DNA of 54,664 nucleotides from Pseudomonadota bacterium (GCA_023404095.1 JAEYDD010000019.1:1-54664), one strand, 5' to 3'. Shown: positions 23,789-32,169, counted from the stretch's first letter. The notes: generated from the letters alone by a model not told the origin. Made by a program: numbers and translations.

Positions 23789-24816
23789 AAAGACCGGCGA
23801 AGGCCCTTCTCCAGGACGATAGCTTTACCGCGAAATCGCAGCCGCGTCGAAAGCGCGATCCGGCCCAGCCGAACCTTCCATTTGATCCAATGCCCGATCG
23901 GGTCGAGCCATGCCTGGCCTTGCTAAAGGCAGCTCCACCGGTCGGACCGGACTGGGCCTACGAGATCAAGTGGGATGGGTACCGACTGGCGATCCACATC
24001 GAGCCGAAGGGTGTGCGGATCATCACGCGCGGCGGCCATGACTGGACACATCGCTTTCCCGCGATTGCAGCAGCTGCCAGAGAGCTCGGGGTCGGAACCG
24101 CGATCCTGGATGGCGAAGCTGTTGTGCTGAATAGCGAGGGCCGGTCCGATTTCGGAGCGCTGCAACGCTCGCTCGGCGGACGCGGCGGCAAGCGTGCATC
24201 TGAAGAATCCGTCCTCTTCGCCTTCGACCTCTTATACCTCGACGGGCACGATCTGACGAAGACCGAGCTGTCGGTCCGCCGGCATCTCCTGACCGACCTC
24301 CTCGACGGAGCCGTTGGCGCGATACAGCTTTCCGAGGAGGTGCAGGGTGACGGGGCCGAACTTCTGGAGAACGCCCGCTCGCTTGGACTGGAAGGGATTA
24401 TCGCCAAGCACAAGGACCGCCCCTATCGATCCGGCCGGACTGGCGACTGGCTGAAGATTAAATGCATTCAGAGTGAAAGCTTCATGATCGTCGGCTACGA
24501 ACAATCAGCCACCGCCCGAGGCGGGATCGGCAGCCTGCTACTTGCCGCCCGGCGCGGCCACGACTGGATCTATGTCGGCGAAGTCGGCACGGGCTTTAAG
24601 GAAAAAGACGCAGCCTACCTGAAGAAGACGCTCGACAAGCTGAAGACGAGGACGCCGGTCGTTTCGCTCAAGGGCAAGAATTACGTCTTCGCGCAGCCGA
24701 CGCTGATCGCCGAGATTGAATTCCGGGGCTGGACCGACGACGGCAATCTGCGGCACGCGTCCTACAAAGGGCTCCGTGAGATCCAGGACAATGCTGCAGT
24801 TTACGAGCTCGACTGA
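23785..24816 (+). CDS. ATP-dependent DNA ligase, LigD-type stand-alone ligase domain
   Basis: A ligase of 343 residues for double-strand-break joining. Adenylation domain: YEIKWDGYR with the AMP-accepting Lys62, ILDGEAVVLN, FAFDLLYLDG, GLEGIIAKHKD and WLKIKC; the C-terminal OB domain has YVGEVGTGFKEKD and AEIEFRGWTDDGNLRHASYKGLRE. It lacks the polymerase and phosphoesterase domains of full LigD, as in the small ligases linked to paired Ku genes in rhizobia. It closes the ku-ku-ligase operon. Two broken ligases of the same subtype occur in the right part of the window (47010, 50870). Confidence 0.92.
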   Translation: MKRPAKALLQDDSFTAKSQPRRKRDPAQPNLPFDPMPDRVEPCLALLKAAPPVGPDWAYEIKWDGYRLAIHIEPKGVRIITRGGHDWTHRFPAIAAAARELGVGTAILDGEAVVLNSEGRSDFGALQRSLGGRGGKRASEESVLFAFDLLYLDGHDLTKTELSVRRHLLTDLLDGAVGAIQLSEEVQGDGAELLENARSLGLEGIIAKHKDRPYRSGRTGDWLKIKCIQSESFMIVGYEQSATARGGIGSLLLAARRGHDWIYVGEVGTGFKEKDAAYLKKTLDKLKTRTPVVSLKGKNYVFAQPTLIAEIEFRGWTDDGNLRHASYKGLREIQDNAAVYELD

Positions 24817-24932
24817 GCTTATGTTGGTGGCCCTTACCGCGTCCAATTTTTTCCTCCTGACTCTCTTGAATCCGAAATTCTCGAAAACCAAATCGATTGC
24901 CGCCAGCTGCTGAAGACAGGGCTGGCCTTGCT

Positions 24933-24985
24933 GGGAGCGCCGCTTTCGGCGCTTCCGTACCCATGTTGCTTCAAGGAGGATATGG
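24933..24985 (+). promoter_or_regulatory. ROSE-type RNA thermometer before hsp20
   Basis: Two stems precede the start codon: GAGCGCCG with CGGCGCTTC (24934-24955), then the 3' hairpin CCATGTTGCT / AGGAGGATATGG (24961-24985), in which TTGCT faces the Shine-Dalgarno AGGAGG. This U(U/C)GCU-against-AGGA pairing is the hallmark of ROSE elements, which melt on heating to release the ribosome site of rhizobial small heat-shock genes. The typical longer upstream stems are not resolved by eye. Confidence 0.8.
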
Positions 24986-24987
24986 CT

Positions 24988-25464
24988 ATGGCAACATCTT
25001 ACGACTACGCACCCCTGTTCCGCTCGACCGTCGGCTTCGACCGGGTTTTCAATCTTCTTGAAAACGCCCAGCGCGCCCGTTCGATTAGCGACTGGCCGCC
25101 CTATGACATCGTCAAGACTGGTGACGACAGCTACCGCATTTCGATTGCGGTGGCCGGCTTTGCTCAGGAAGATCTCGACGTGACCTTCCAGTCCAACCTT
25201 CTGACCGTCAGCGGCAAGAAGCAGGAGGCCGCCAATGACGGCTACCTGCATCGCGGCATCGCCGGCCGGCCATTCGAGCACCGCTTCGAGCTCGCCGACC
25301 ATGTCCGGGTAAACGGCGCCGATCTGCAGAATGGTCTTCTGTCGATCGATCTCGTGCGCGAGATCCCCGAGGCTTTGAAACCGCGCAAGATCGACATCCA
25401 GACCAACCCGGCTCTCTCGCAAAAGGTCGCCCCGGCGCAGATCGAAGCGCAGAAAGCCGCCTGA
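24988..25464 (+). CDS. Small heat-shock protein, Hsp20/IbpA family
   Basis: A holdase chaperone of 158 residues that keeps unfolding proteins soluble. It has the class A rhizobial Hsp20 N-terminus (LFRSTVGFDRVFNLLENA), an alpha-crystallin domain of about 95 residues (YDIVKTGDDSYRISIAVAGF to LLSIDLVREIPE) and a C-terminal tail; the usual I-x-I anchor appears as KIDIQT. ATG 24988 is eight bases after AAGGAGGA; the ATG at 24982 is too close. It is controlled by the thermometer just upstream and lies between the ligase and a DUF982 gene. Confidence 0.93.
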   Translation: MATSYDYAPLFRSTVGFDRVFNLLENAQRARSISDWPPYDIVKTGDDSYRISIAVAGFAQEDLDVTFQSNLLTVSGKKQEAANDGYLHRGIAGRPFEHRFELADHVRVNGADLQNGLLSIDLVREIPEALKPRKIDIQTNPALSQKVAPAQIEAQKAA

Positions 25465-25488
25465 TTTCCAGGCATGTTCAATAGATCA

Positions 25489-25510
25489 GGGCGCCACGGC
25501 GGTGGCGCCC
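25489..25510 (+). terminator. Hairpin after hsp20
   Basis: GGGCGCCAC (25489-25497), loop GGCG, GTGGCGCCC (25502-25510). A 9-bp GC-rich stem 25 bp after the hsp20 stop, without a clear T-run; a terminator or message-stabilising hairpin. Confidence 0.5.
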
Positions 25511-25541
25511 GTCAACATTCCGGGTTGGGAAGGAGAGAGCG

Positions 25542-25841
25542 ATGAAACCCGATATGTTCAGAGAACCTGTGACCATCCTTGTCGGCCTCGGCTTTCCGGC
25601 TGAAGTCCGAACCGCCATGGATGCCTACCGGCACCTTGCCGATTGGCCGGCCTCACCTGGGGACACGGCGCATTCCATTGCCCTGAAGGCATGTCAGGCG
25701 GCCCTTCGCGGAGAGATCGAAGCCGAGACCGCGCGCGGCCTGTTCGCTGCCTTTGCTGCGAAACACGATCTGCTTGCGCCGGAAACCGACGTGATCGTCG
25801 CATCCCGTCGTAGGCACGACAAAGATCCGCACGTTCGCTAA
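25542..25841 (+). CDS. DUF982 domain protein
   Basis: A protein of 99 residues. DUF982 marks: FREPVTILVG at the start, then the helical pattern DAYRHLADWPASPGDTAHSIA with the conserved L-x-x-W-P, followed by CQAALRGEIEAETARGLFAAFA (helix with conserved C-x-x-A-L-x-G and A-R-x-x-F). The family is almost confined to rhizobia and has no known function. ATG 25542 follows GGAAGGAGAG. It is one of six DUF982 modules in this window, the other five lying at 44984, 48380, 48638, 52047 and 53029. The next gene follows after 10 bp. Confidence 0.85.
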   Translation: MKPDMFREPVTILVGLGFPAEVRTAMDAYRHLADWPASPGDTAHSIALKACQAALRGEIEAETARGLFAAFAAKHDLLAPETDVIVASRRRHDKDPHVR

Positions 25842-25851
25842 AGAGGCCGAC

Positions 25852-26124
25852 ATGCACGAGATGTTGCAGCAGGCCGCAAGTTGTGCCGCTGCGACTGGTC
25901 CGACGATCCTGCTTCGGGGCATGGAGATTGAGCGGCCGGTCGACGTGGTGAAAGCGACCGCTCTGTCCGCGGACGACAAACGGACCATCTTGGCGGCATG
26001 GGCTTCGGACTTCTATGCGATCGACTCGAAGCCGGCGTTCCGCCATCTGCCTGGAACAAGGGGGCCGGTCTCTATTGATGAAGTCCAGGCTGCCCTTAGA
26101 GAACTCGATCGGCGTTACGGATAA
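25852..26124 (+). CDS. Hypothetical rhizobial protein, 90 residues
   Basis: Function unknown. The central part, VDVVKATALSADDKRTILAA followed by WASDFYAIDSKPAFRHLPG and the C-terminal IDEVQAALRELDRRYG, is a pattern I associate with small conserved rhizobial proteins. It is soluble with no signal peptide. It starts 10 bp after the DUF982 gene and is probably in the same operon, which points to a shared stress role, by inference only. Confidence 0.7.
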   Translation: MHEMLQQAASCAAATGPTILLRGMEIERPVDVVKATALSADDKRTILAAWASDFYAIDSKPAFRHLPGTRGPVSIDEVQAALRELDRRYG

Positions 26125-26149
26125 TGATTAAGCGACCGAACGGGCCGGT

Positions 26150-26497
26150 TCATTCACGTGGCGATCGTCTGCGATCGAGATCGGAATGGTCGAGACCGAA
26201 ATGTTCCAGAACGAGATCGAGGTTGCGGCGGTTGGATTTGAAATAGACGTCGAAGAGGTCCCCGACCAATTGGACGCTGCCGGCCGCCGCATCGAAGCCG
26301 ATGTTGGCCAGCATCTTAAGAAGCTTGTCATTCGGCACGCCAAGCCGGCGCGCCTCGTTGACGATGTAGAGACTGACTGCAGCGCCGGCGAAGTCACCGA
26401 CACCCGGGACCAATCCAATGAGTGAATCTACTCCGAAGGAAAAGCCTGTTCCAGGAATACGCAGCGCCGTGTCCATGAGCCGCGCCAGCCCGCGCAT
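26150..26497 (-). CDS. DUF4112 membrane protein, possibly with a disrupted 5' end
   Basis: About 115 residues. The family pattern is clear: LMDTALRIPGTGFSFGVDSL, IGLVPGVGDFAGAAVSLYIV (membrane-inserted), NEARRLGVPNDKLLKMLANI and a final GDLFDVYFKSNRRNL. The frame continues upstream through QYTDFRNVDRLARLRR, but then meets TGA (26556-26558) four codons after an ATG that overlaps the LigD stop. A duplicate of this junction at 43953 has no stop there, so the gene here may have lost its original start and now depend on ATG 26497. Function of the family unknown. Confidence 0.75.
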   Translation of the reverse strand: MRGLARLMDTALRIPGTGFSFGVDSLIGLVPGVGDFAGAAVSLYIVNEARRLGVPNDKLLKMLANIGFDAAAGSVQLVGDLFDVYFKSNRRNLDLVLEHFGLDHSDLDRRRSPRE

Positions 26498-26565
26498 GCG
26501 GCGAAGGCGGGCCAGACGGTCGACGTTGCGAAAATCCGTGTACTGGCTATGTGCTCACTCGTACG

Positions 26566-29229
26566 TCATGCCGCCACTTTCATCATCTTGCCAAGACGTT
26601 TGATGGCCTGCTCCAGCGAGCGCTGTCCGTCACAGTAATCCTGCCAGGCGTTGGTTTTCGCCAGCAGCGCCGGTACCGTGCGGATGGTGAAGCGTTTCGG
26701 ATCCAGATCGGTCTTCACCTGGCTCCAGGTGAGTGGCATCGATACCGTTGCTCCGGGCCGGGCGCGTGGCGATAGGGGCGCGACCGCCGTCGCCATGCGA
26801 TCGTTGCGCAGGTAGTCGAGGAATATCCGGCCGTTGCGCTGGTTCTTGGCCATCTTGATCAGATAAAGGTCGGGGTTCTCGCGTGCCATCTGCAGGCAGA
26901 CGTCGTGTGCGAACCCTTTTGCTTCCGGCCAGGCCAGCTTCTTACCCTTGGCTACCGCGAGCGGGGTGACGACGTGCAGACCCTTGCCACCGGTGGTCTT
27001 GCAGAAGCTGACGAGGCCGAGTTCCTCGAGGCGGTCACGCATTTCCCGCGCGGCTTCGACGACGGCTGAGAAGGGAAGGTCCGGACCGGGATCGAGGTCG
27101 AAGACGAGACGACCGGGCACCTCGGGTTGGCCCGGTTCGCAATTCCAGGGATGAAGCTCGACGCCGCCGATCTGGGCGATGGCTGCAAAGCCTTCGACCC
27201 GATCGATCTGCAGATAGGGTTTCTTATCGCCGAACACCTTGACCAGTTCGAGCAGGTTCGACGTTCCAGGCATCGCGTGCCGCTGGAAGAACTGCTCGCC
27301 GCCGATGCCGTCCGGCGTCCGGATGATCGAGCACGGTCGCCCCTTGATATGGTCGATAAGCCATGGGCCGACAGCTTCATGATAGTGGGCGAGATCCTCC
27401 TTGGTGACCGGCACCCCGTCATTGGCATCCGGCCACAGGGGCTTGTCCGGGCTGGAGATCATCACGCCCATCACCTCGGCCTTGGCGTTCTTGCCGCGTG
27501 CCGGCCTTGATGGCCTTGTCGCGGCCGGCGTCGGAGTGTCGGTCTTTGCCGGCGATGAGGGCTTTTCCGCCTCGACCTCGGCTGCAGGCTTGTCTTCGCG
27601 CAATCCCTTGAAGGCCGCCTGGCGCACCAGCCCGTCGGCGGTCCAACCGGCGAACTCAATCTCCGCGACCAACTCCGGCTTCACCCAGACGACGTTGGAA
27701 TCCTTTTTCGGCGCCCCAATACCGGTAAACGGGGACTTGGCCGTTTCCAGCGCGCGCAGCTTGGGAACCAGCATACCGACCTTGCCAGCGCCGTAGCCCG
27801 TGCCCACCCGGCCGACATAGACGAAGTGATTGCCGCGGTTGACGCCCACGAGCAACGAGCGGAACTTGCCGTTGGTCGTGGCGTAGGCGCCGATGACGAC
27901 TTCATGGCCAGCACGGCACTTCGACTTCGCCCAGGTGTCCGTGCGGCCCGACTGATAGGGGGCATCCGCCTGCTTTGAGACGATTCCTTCCAGTGAGAGC
28001 TTGCACGCCGACTTCAGGACGGCATCTCCGCCGGTCTCGAAATGCTCGACGAACCGCAGGCGCGGATCCTCGCCGGCATCATCCAGCAATTTCTGCAGCC
28101 GTTCCTTCCGCTCGGTGAGCGGCAATTGCCGCAAGTCCTCATCACCCTCGAACAACAGGTCGAAGGCGAAGTAGACCAGTGCGTCGGTCTTTCCTTCCGA
28201 CAGTGCCGCCTGAAGCGCGGCGAAATCGGGCGCACCGTTTTCGTCGAGGGCGCAGATCTCCCCGTCGAGGATGGCATCAGGCAAGTTCGCCGCCGATGTT
28301 GCAATCGCCGGATATTTTGCCGTCCAGTCCAGGCCCTTGCGGGTCTTCAGCGTCACCTCGCCGTTTTCGATGCGCGCCTGGATGCGGTAGCCATCGAACT
28401 TGATCTCGTGGATCCATCCCTCGGCCGAGGGCGGGCGTTCTAGCGTTTCGCAAAGCTGCGGCGCGATGAAGTCGGGCATCGCGGACTTTGCTGGCTTGGC
28501 AGCTTTGGCTAGGGCCGATTTCGTTTTAGTTTTGGTTTCGGCTTTGCGTTCGTCAGCAGCAAGGCCGTGGTTGCTGTCCCAGACCGCATCGGCCTGAACG
28601 TCGCCGCTCTGGACCATGAACGGCTTTGGCTTCCTGCCCTTGCCGGCGGAAATCGCCTCCATGGTTCGACCCGAGGCCACCGACGTTGCGTTGTCTTCAA
28701 GGATAGCCGCGCCATTCTCCGCGACTGAGAAGTCGTCATGATGTTTGATCAGCAGCCAATTGGTCCGCTTGCCGCCGTCGCGGTCGTTGCGCATCCGCAC
28801 CAGCACGAAGCTGCCATGCAGCCGCTCGCCTTCCAGTGTGAACTTGAAGTCACCCTTGGCCAGCGCCTTCTCCGGCGTCTCGTTGCCTTCAGGCTCCCAA
28901 TAGCCACGGTCCCAGAGCATGACCGTTCCGCCGCCATATTGGCCCTTGGGGATCGTGCCTTCGAAGTCGCCATAGTCCAGCGGGTGGTCCTCGACCTCAA
29001 CCGCTAACCGTTTGTCGTGCGGATCAAGCGATGGTCCCTTGGTCACCGCCCAGGACTTGAAGACGCCATCGAGTTCGAGCCGCAAATCATAATGCAGCCG
29101 GGTTGCGTCATGTTTCTGGATGACGAAGCGTCTGCGATTCGATGCCTTCAGCTTCGCTGCGCCGCTCGGCTCCTGCGTCTTCTGAAAATCGCGCTTTTGC
29201 TTGTAGGTCCAGAGCTTGTCGTTAGCCAT
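26566..29229 (-). CDS. ligD: Multifunctional DNA ligase D (phosphoesterase-ligase-polymerase)
   Basis: A protein of 887 residues for non-homologous end joining. Domain order: 3'-phosphoesterase (about 30-165: IQKHDATRLHYDLRLE, HPLDYGDFEGTIPKGQYGGG), ATP-dependent ligase (about 250-540, AMP-accepting Lys277 in HEIKFDGYR), a Pro/Ala/Lys-rich linker, and a primase-like polymerase (about 600-880, catalytic DLD at 711-713, TTGGKGLHVVTPL). This PE-LIG-POL order is the usual one in rhizobia. It ends against the DUF4112 gene (ATGA overlap) and is convergent with the ku-ku-ligase operon about 1.7 kb away. A decayed copy of its 3' end is at 43953. Confidence 0.94.
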   Translation of the reverse strand: MANDKLWTYKQKRDFQKTQEPSGAAKLKASNRRRFVIQKHDATRLHYDLRLELDGVFKSWAVTKGPSLDPHDKRLAVEVEDHPLDYGDFEGTIPKGQYGGGTVMLWDRGYWEPEGNETPEKALAKGDFKFTLEGERLHGSFVLVRMRNDRDGGKRTNWLLIKHHDDFSVAENGAAILEDNATSVASGRTMEAISAGKGRKPKPFMVQSGDVQADAVWDSNHGLAADERKAETKTKTKSALAKAAKPAKSAMPDFIAPQLCETLERPPSAEGWIHEIKFDGYRIQARIENGEVTLKTRKGLDWTAKYPAIATSAANLPDAILDGEICALDENGAPDFAALQAALSEGKTDALVYFAFDLLFEGDEDLRQLPLTERKERLQKLLDDAGEDPRLRFVEHFETGGDAVLKSACKLSLEGIVSKQADAPYQSGRTDTWAKSKCRAGHEVVIGAYATTNGKFRSLLVGVNRGNHFVYVGRVGTGYGAGKVGMLVPKLRALETAKSPFTGIGAPKKDSNVVWVKPELVAEIEFAGWTADGLVRQAAFKGLREDKPAAEVEAEKPSSPAKTDTPTPAATRPSRPARGKNAKAEVMGVMISSPDKPLWPDANDGVPVTKEDLAHYHEAVGPWLIDHIKGRPCSIIRTPDGIGGEQFFQRHAMPGTSNLLELVKVFGDKKPYLQIDRVEGFAAIAQIGGVELHPWNCEPGQPEVPGRLVFDLDPGPDLPFSAVVEAAREMRDRLEELGLVSFCKTTGGKGLHVVTPLAVAKGKKLAWPEAKGFAHDVCLQMARENPDLYLIKMAKNQRNGRIFLDYLRNDRMATAVAPLSPRARPGATVSMPLTWSQVKTDLDPKRFTIRTVPALLAKTNAWQDYCDGQRSLEQAIKRLGKMMKVAA

Positions 29230-29557
29230 GGCAGTCTCCGGTAAAAATCCGCCTCCCGTCTCGGATGAAGACGGGGACGAGGCGCGGGCCGGACAGGTGA
29301 GACACTCGACTGCCGTTTCGTTGGCCGCGATGAGAAACCGGAAAAATCGTCGCGTTCGTCATCCCTGTCACGTCCGGTTGACACAGCACGCGACCTCAAC
29401 AAGCAAAAGGCAACAGATAATCGTTTTGTTCCCTGACGTTGGACAGGCGCGCGATCGGCTCCGGGTGATGGATCTGGCCCCGTTGGAGGTGGTATGCGCT
29501 TTCGGCATAACTACGCTGCAGCAAAGTCTATTTAATAGGCGACGAGAACCCGTATGA

Positions 29558-29722
29558 TGTGGCTATCGAAGCGATGCACCTCCTCCCGCGTCGGTTCGAT
29601 ATGCAGACGTCCTCTCCTCCTCCCAAAGGCGTTTGCGGGAACAGCAGCACTCCTCCTCCCAGTTGCTGTTCGGTTATTTTCGGAAAGCCTGCCGCACCTC
29701 CTCCCGCGGCAGGCTTTTTCGT
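29558..29722 (+). ncRNA. Anti-Shine-Dalgarno small RNA resembling alpha-r14/NfeR1
   Basis: Four consecutive hairpins each show CCTCCTCCC in the loop: loops at 29579, 29616, 29652 and 29697. Stems: CGATGC/GCGTCG (29572-29593), AGACG/CGTTT region (29605-29634), GAACAGCAGC/GTTGCTGTTC (29639-29671) and the terminator stem (29684-29717). CCUCCUCCC is complementary to ribosome-binding sites and is the known feature of alphaproteobacterial alpha-r14 sRNAs (NfeR1 in S. meliloti), which repress messages such as those for transporters. A TATGAT at 29553-29558 could be the -10 of its promoter. It lies in the 750-bp gap between ligD and imuA; the remaining parts of that gap (29230-29550, 29723-29900) show nothing else. 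Confidence 0.85.
29684..29719 (+). terminator. Rho-independent terminator of the small RNA
   Basis: AAAGCCTGCCGC (29684-29695) pairs with GCGGCAGGCTTT (29706-29717) around the loop ACCTCCTCCC and runs into TTTTT (29715-29719). The anti-SD motif is thus also in the terminator loop. Confidence 0.9.
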
Positions 29723-29904
29723 TTCGGCAGCTGTCACGCCGCCGCATCTTTCAGGTCCTTGTGCAAAACGCGAAAAAAATGAGCCGGCAGAGTCACTTGG
29801 CTCCTGCAGCCTAGGCTCCTGATTCGTTTCATCATTTCGCCCGCAGCGCTTTAGCGGAGCCTAAATAAGCTCATTAAGACCGACTTGACTCCTTTAAAAA
29901 CACG

Positions 29905-29919
29905 GAACAAAAGAAGAAC
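29905..29919 (+). promoter_or_regulatory. LexA (SOS) box, GAAC-N7-GAAC
   Basis: GAAC-AAAAGAA-GAAC matches the direct-repeat LexA site of alphaproteobacteria exactly, 60 bp upstream of imuA. TTGACT at 29885-29890 may be the -35 element. It places the imuA-imuB-dnaE2 operon under DNA-damage control. Confidence 0.9.
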
Positions 29920-29978
29920 GTCAACAATTTTCGGGGACATGAAGTCCATGCAACGCGAACCGAGGAGGTCCGTGAAAA

Positions 29979-30737
29979 ATGTCGCGCGCCTGCAATCCTC
30001 GGATGATCGAGGAACTCAGAGACCGGATCGCGCATCTGGAGGGGAGTGCGTCAAGAAAAGCCGTCGTGCTTCCCTTCGGCGTTCGCCAAATGGACGAACG
30101 ACTACCGGGCGGCGGGCTGGCCTATGGCGCCGTGCATGAAATTGCCGGTGGCGGCTCTGGCACTGTGGATGGCGCGGCAGCAGCCTTGTTCGCCGCCGGC
30201 ATTGCCGCACGTTCGAAAGGCAAGGTGCTCTGGTGCCTGACGAGGCCTGACCTCTTCTTCCCCGCTATTGCCCAGGCCGGCTTGCATCCCGACCGCGTGA
30301 TCTTCTGCGAAGGCGACAAGGAGGAGGATGTCCTGGCGTCCATGGAAGAAGGCCTCTCCTTTGGTGGATTGGCAGCCGTGGTCGGGGAGCTGGTTCGATT
30401 GCCGATGGTGGCCTCCCGGCGGCTGCAGCTGGCCGCCGAAAAGACAGGAACCATGGGCCTCGTTGTCCGCAGATGGCGGCGGCAGACGGAAGCGTCGGAC
30501 TTCGGCAATCCGACGGCCTCGACGACACGATGGAGGGTGAGCGTGCTTCCGTCGGAGGAGCTGCCGGTCGCGGGTGTCGGCCGGGCTCGATGGCTGTTGG
30601 AATTGATGCGCGTGAAAGCAGGCGAGTGTGCTGAGTTTGAAATAGGAGCCTGTGATGCCAAGGGTCGTGTGTGTCTACTTCCCCTTTCTGCCAACCGACC
30701 GGATACGTCGACATGGAGAGGGAGCCGTGCCAGCTGA
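29979..30737 (+). CDS. imuA: ImuA, SOS mutagenesis accessory protein
   Basis: A RecA/SulA-like protein of 252 residues of the ImuA-ImuB-DnaE2 translesion mutasome, in which it binds RecA filaments. Seen: VRQMDERLPGGGLAYGAVHE near 32-51, GKVLWCLTRPDLFFPAIAQA, VVGELVRLPMVASRRLQLAA and the family C-terminal GRARWLLELMRVKAG. ATG 29979 follows AGGAGG by ten bases; ATG 30003 is an alternative. It overlaps imuB by about 80 bases, more than usual, so translation of the two is probably linked. Induced via the LexA box at 29905. Confidence 0.88.
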   Translation: MSRACNPRMIEELRDRIAHLEGSASRKAVVLPFGVRQMDERLPGGGLAYGAVHEIAGGGSGTVDGAAAALFAAGIAARSKGKVLWCLTRPDLFFPAIAQAGLHPDRVIFCEGDKEEDVLASMEEGLSFGGLAAVVGELVRLPMVASRRLQLAAEKTGTMGLVVRRWRRQTEASDFGNPTASTTRWRVSVLPSEELPVAGVGRARWLLELMRVKAGECAEFEIGACDAKGRVCLLPLSANRPDTSTWRGSRAS

Positions 30738-32169
30738 TCAGCCGCTCGTCGTCATTTCCAAATCGGGGTCGAAACGCTGGATCTCGGCTGCCGATACCGC
30801 CGCTCGCAAGCTCGGCCTCAAGCTCGGCATGCCGGCGAGCAAGGCCCAGGCCGTCGTTGCCAACCTCACGATGATCGATGATGATCCCAGCGCCGACGCT
30901 GCAGCCCTAGAACGGCTGGCGCTGTGGGCGCTGCGGCAATACACCCCTGTCGTTGCCGTCGATGGCGCGGACGGCATCGTCATGGACACGGAAGGCGCCG
31001 ATCACCTGCAGGGCGGTGAAGATCTACTGATTTCAGGCCTGGTCAACGGGCTGAGAGGACGGGGCCTTACCGCACGTGCCGCCGTTGCCGATACATGGGG
31101 AGCAGCGCATGCCATCACCCGCGTGACGTCGGCTGAAACGACGGTTGTCCCGGTTGGCGGCGTTGCGAGAGCGGTGACTGGCCTGCCGATCCACTGTCTG
31201 CGTCTTCCACCAGACACAATCCATGGACTGCGGGTGATGGGCGTCGAGACGGTTGGCGAACTCTCCGCAATGCCGCGCGCGCCCGTCACGCTGCGATACG
31301 GACCCGAAGTCGGCCGGCGGCTGGATCAGCTCTTTGGGCGAATGGCGGAACCCATCGAACCCCTGCGCACTCCAGACCTTGTCGAGGCAGCGAAGAACTT
31401 TCAGGAGCCGATCGGCGCGGCAGAAACGATCGCCAAATATGTGTGCCGACTCGTCGGCGAACTGACTACCAAGCTGGAGACACGCGGTCTCGGCGTCAGG
31501 CGTTCCGATCTCGTGATCCACCGCGTCGACAACACCCGCCAGTGCATTCGAGCCGGATTGGCAAAACCGGTGCGTGACCCCGCCCGGCTGTCAAAGCTTC
31601 TCTGCGACCGGATCGAGAAGATCGACCCGGGCTTCGGCATCGAACGCCTGGTGCTCGTCGCCATCATTGCAGAGCCACTCGAGGAACGACAGGTTGCATC
31701 CTCTCTGATCGAAGAACCCGTGGTCGACGTGACACCGCTTGTCGACATTCTCGGCAATCGCGGCCAGCGCCTCTACCGGGTCACCCCCGTCGCCTCCGAC
31801 GTTCCTGAGCGATCGGTGATGCGCATCGGCCCGACGGCCGACGAGACCGGTGCGACATGGGCTGCCAAATGGCCGAGGCCGTCGCGGCTGCTGGCGAACC
31901 CGGAACGGATCGACGTGACGGCCTTGCTTCCCGACCAGCCGCCGGCCGTGTTCACCTGGCGCGGAAAACGGCGTCGGGTGAAGCGGGCAGACGGCCCGGA
32001 GCGGATATTCGGCGAGTGGTGGCTTCGTCCGAGAGAACATGCCGCCGTTCGGGATTATTTCGTTGTCGAGGACGAGGCGGGAGAACGCTACTGGGTCTAT
32101 CGCGCCGGTGACGGGGTGGATGCGGGCACGGGCTCGCACCTCTGGTTTCTGCATGGGGTGTTCGGATGA
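30655..32169 (+). CDS. imuB: ImuB, inactive Y-family polymerase-like mutasome hub
   Basis: A protein of 504 residues resembling DinB polymerases but without their catalytic acidic residues: the N-terminus reads RVVCVYFPFLPTDRIRR where active enzymes have an FDxDxFFA motif. It connects the beta clamp, ImuA and DnaE2 during induced mutagenesis. Palm and finger remnants (LVVISKSGSKRWISAADTAA, VDGADGIVMDTEGADHL) are followed by little-finger-like sequence and the family C-terminal WWLRPREHAAVRDYFVVEDE. ATG 30655 follows AGGAG; it overlaps dnaE2 by four bases. Confidence 0.9.
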   Translation: MPRVVCVYFPFLPTDRIRRHGEGAVPADQPLVVISKSGSKRWISAADTAARKLGLKLGMPASKAQAVVANLTMIDDDPSADAAALERLALWALRQYTPVVAVDGADGIVMDTEGADHLQGGEDLLISGLVNGLRGRGLTARAAVADTWGAAHAITRVTSAETTVVPVGGVARAVTGLPIHCLRLPPDTIHGLRVMGVETVGELSAMPRAPVTLRYGPEVGRRLDQLFGRMAEPIEPLRTPDLVEAAKNFQEPIGAAETIAKYVCRLVGELTTKLETRGLGVRRSDLVIHRVDNTRQCIRAGLAKPVRDPARLSKLLCDRIEKIDPGFGIERLVLVAIIAEPLEERQVASSLIEEPVVDVTPLVDILGNRGQRLYRVTPVASDVPERSVMRIGPTADETGATWAAKWPRPSRLLANPERIDVTALLPDQPPAVFTWRGKRRRVKRADGPERIFGEWWLRPREHAAVRDYFVVEDEAGERYWVYRAGDGVDAGTGSHLWFLHGVFG

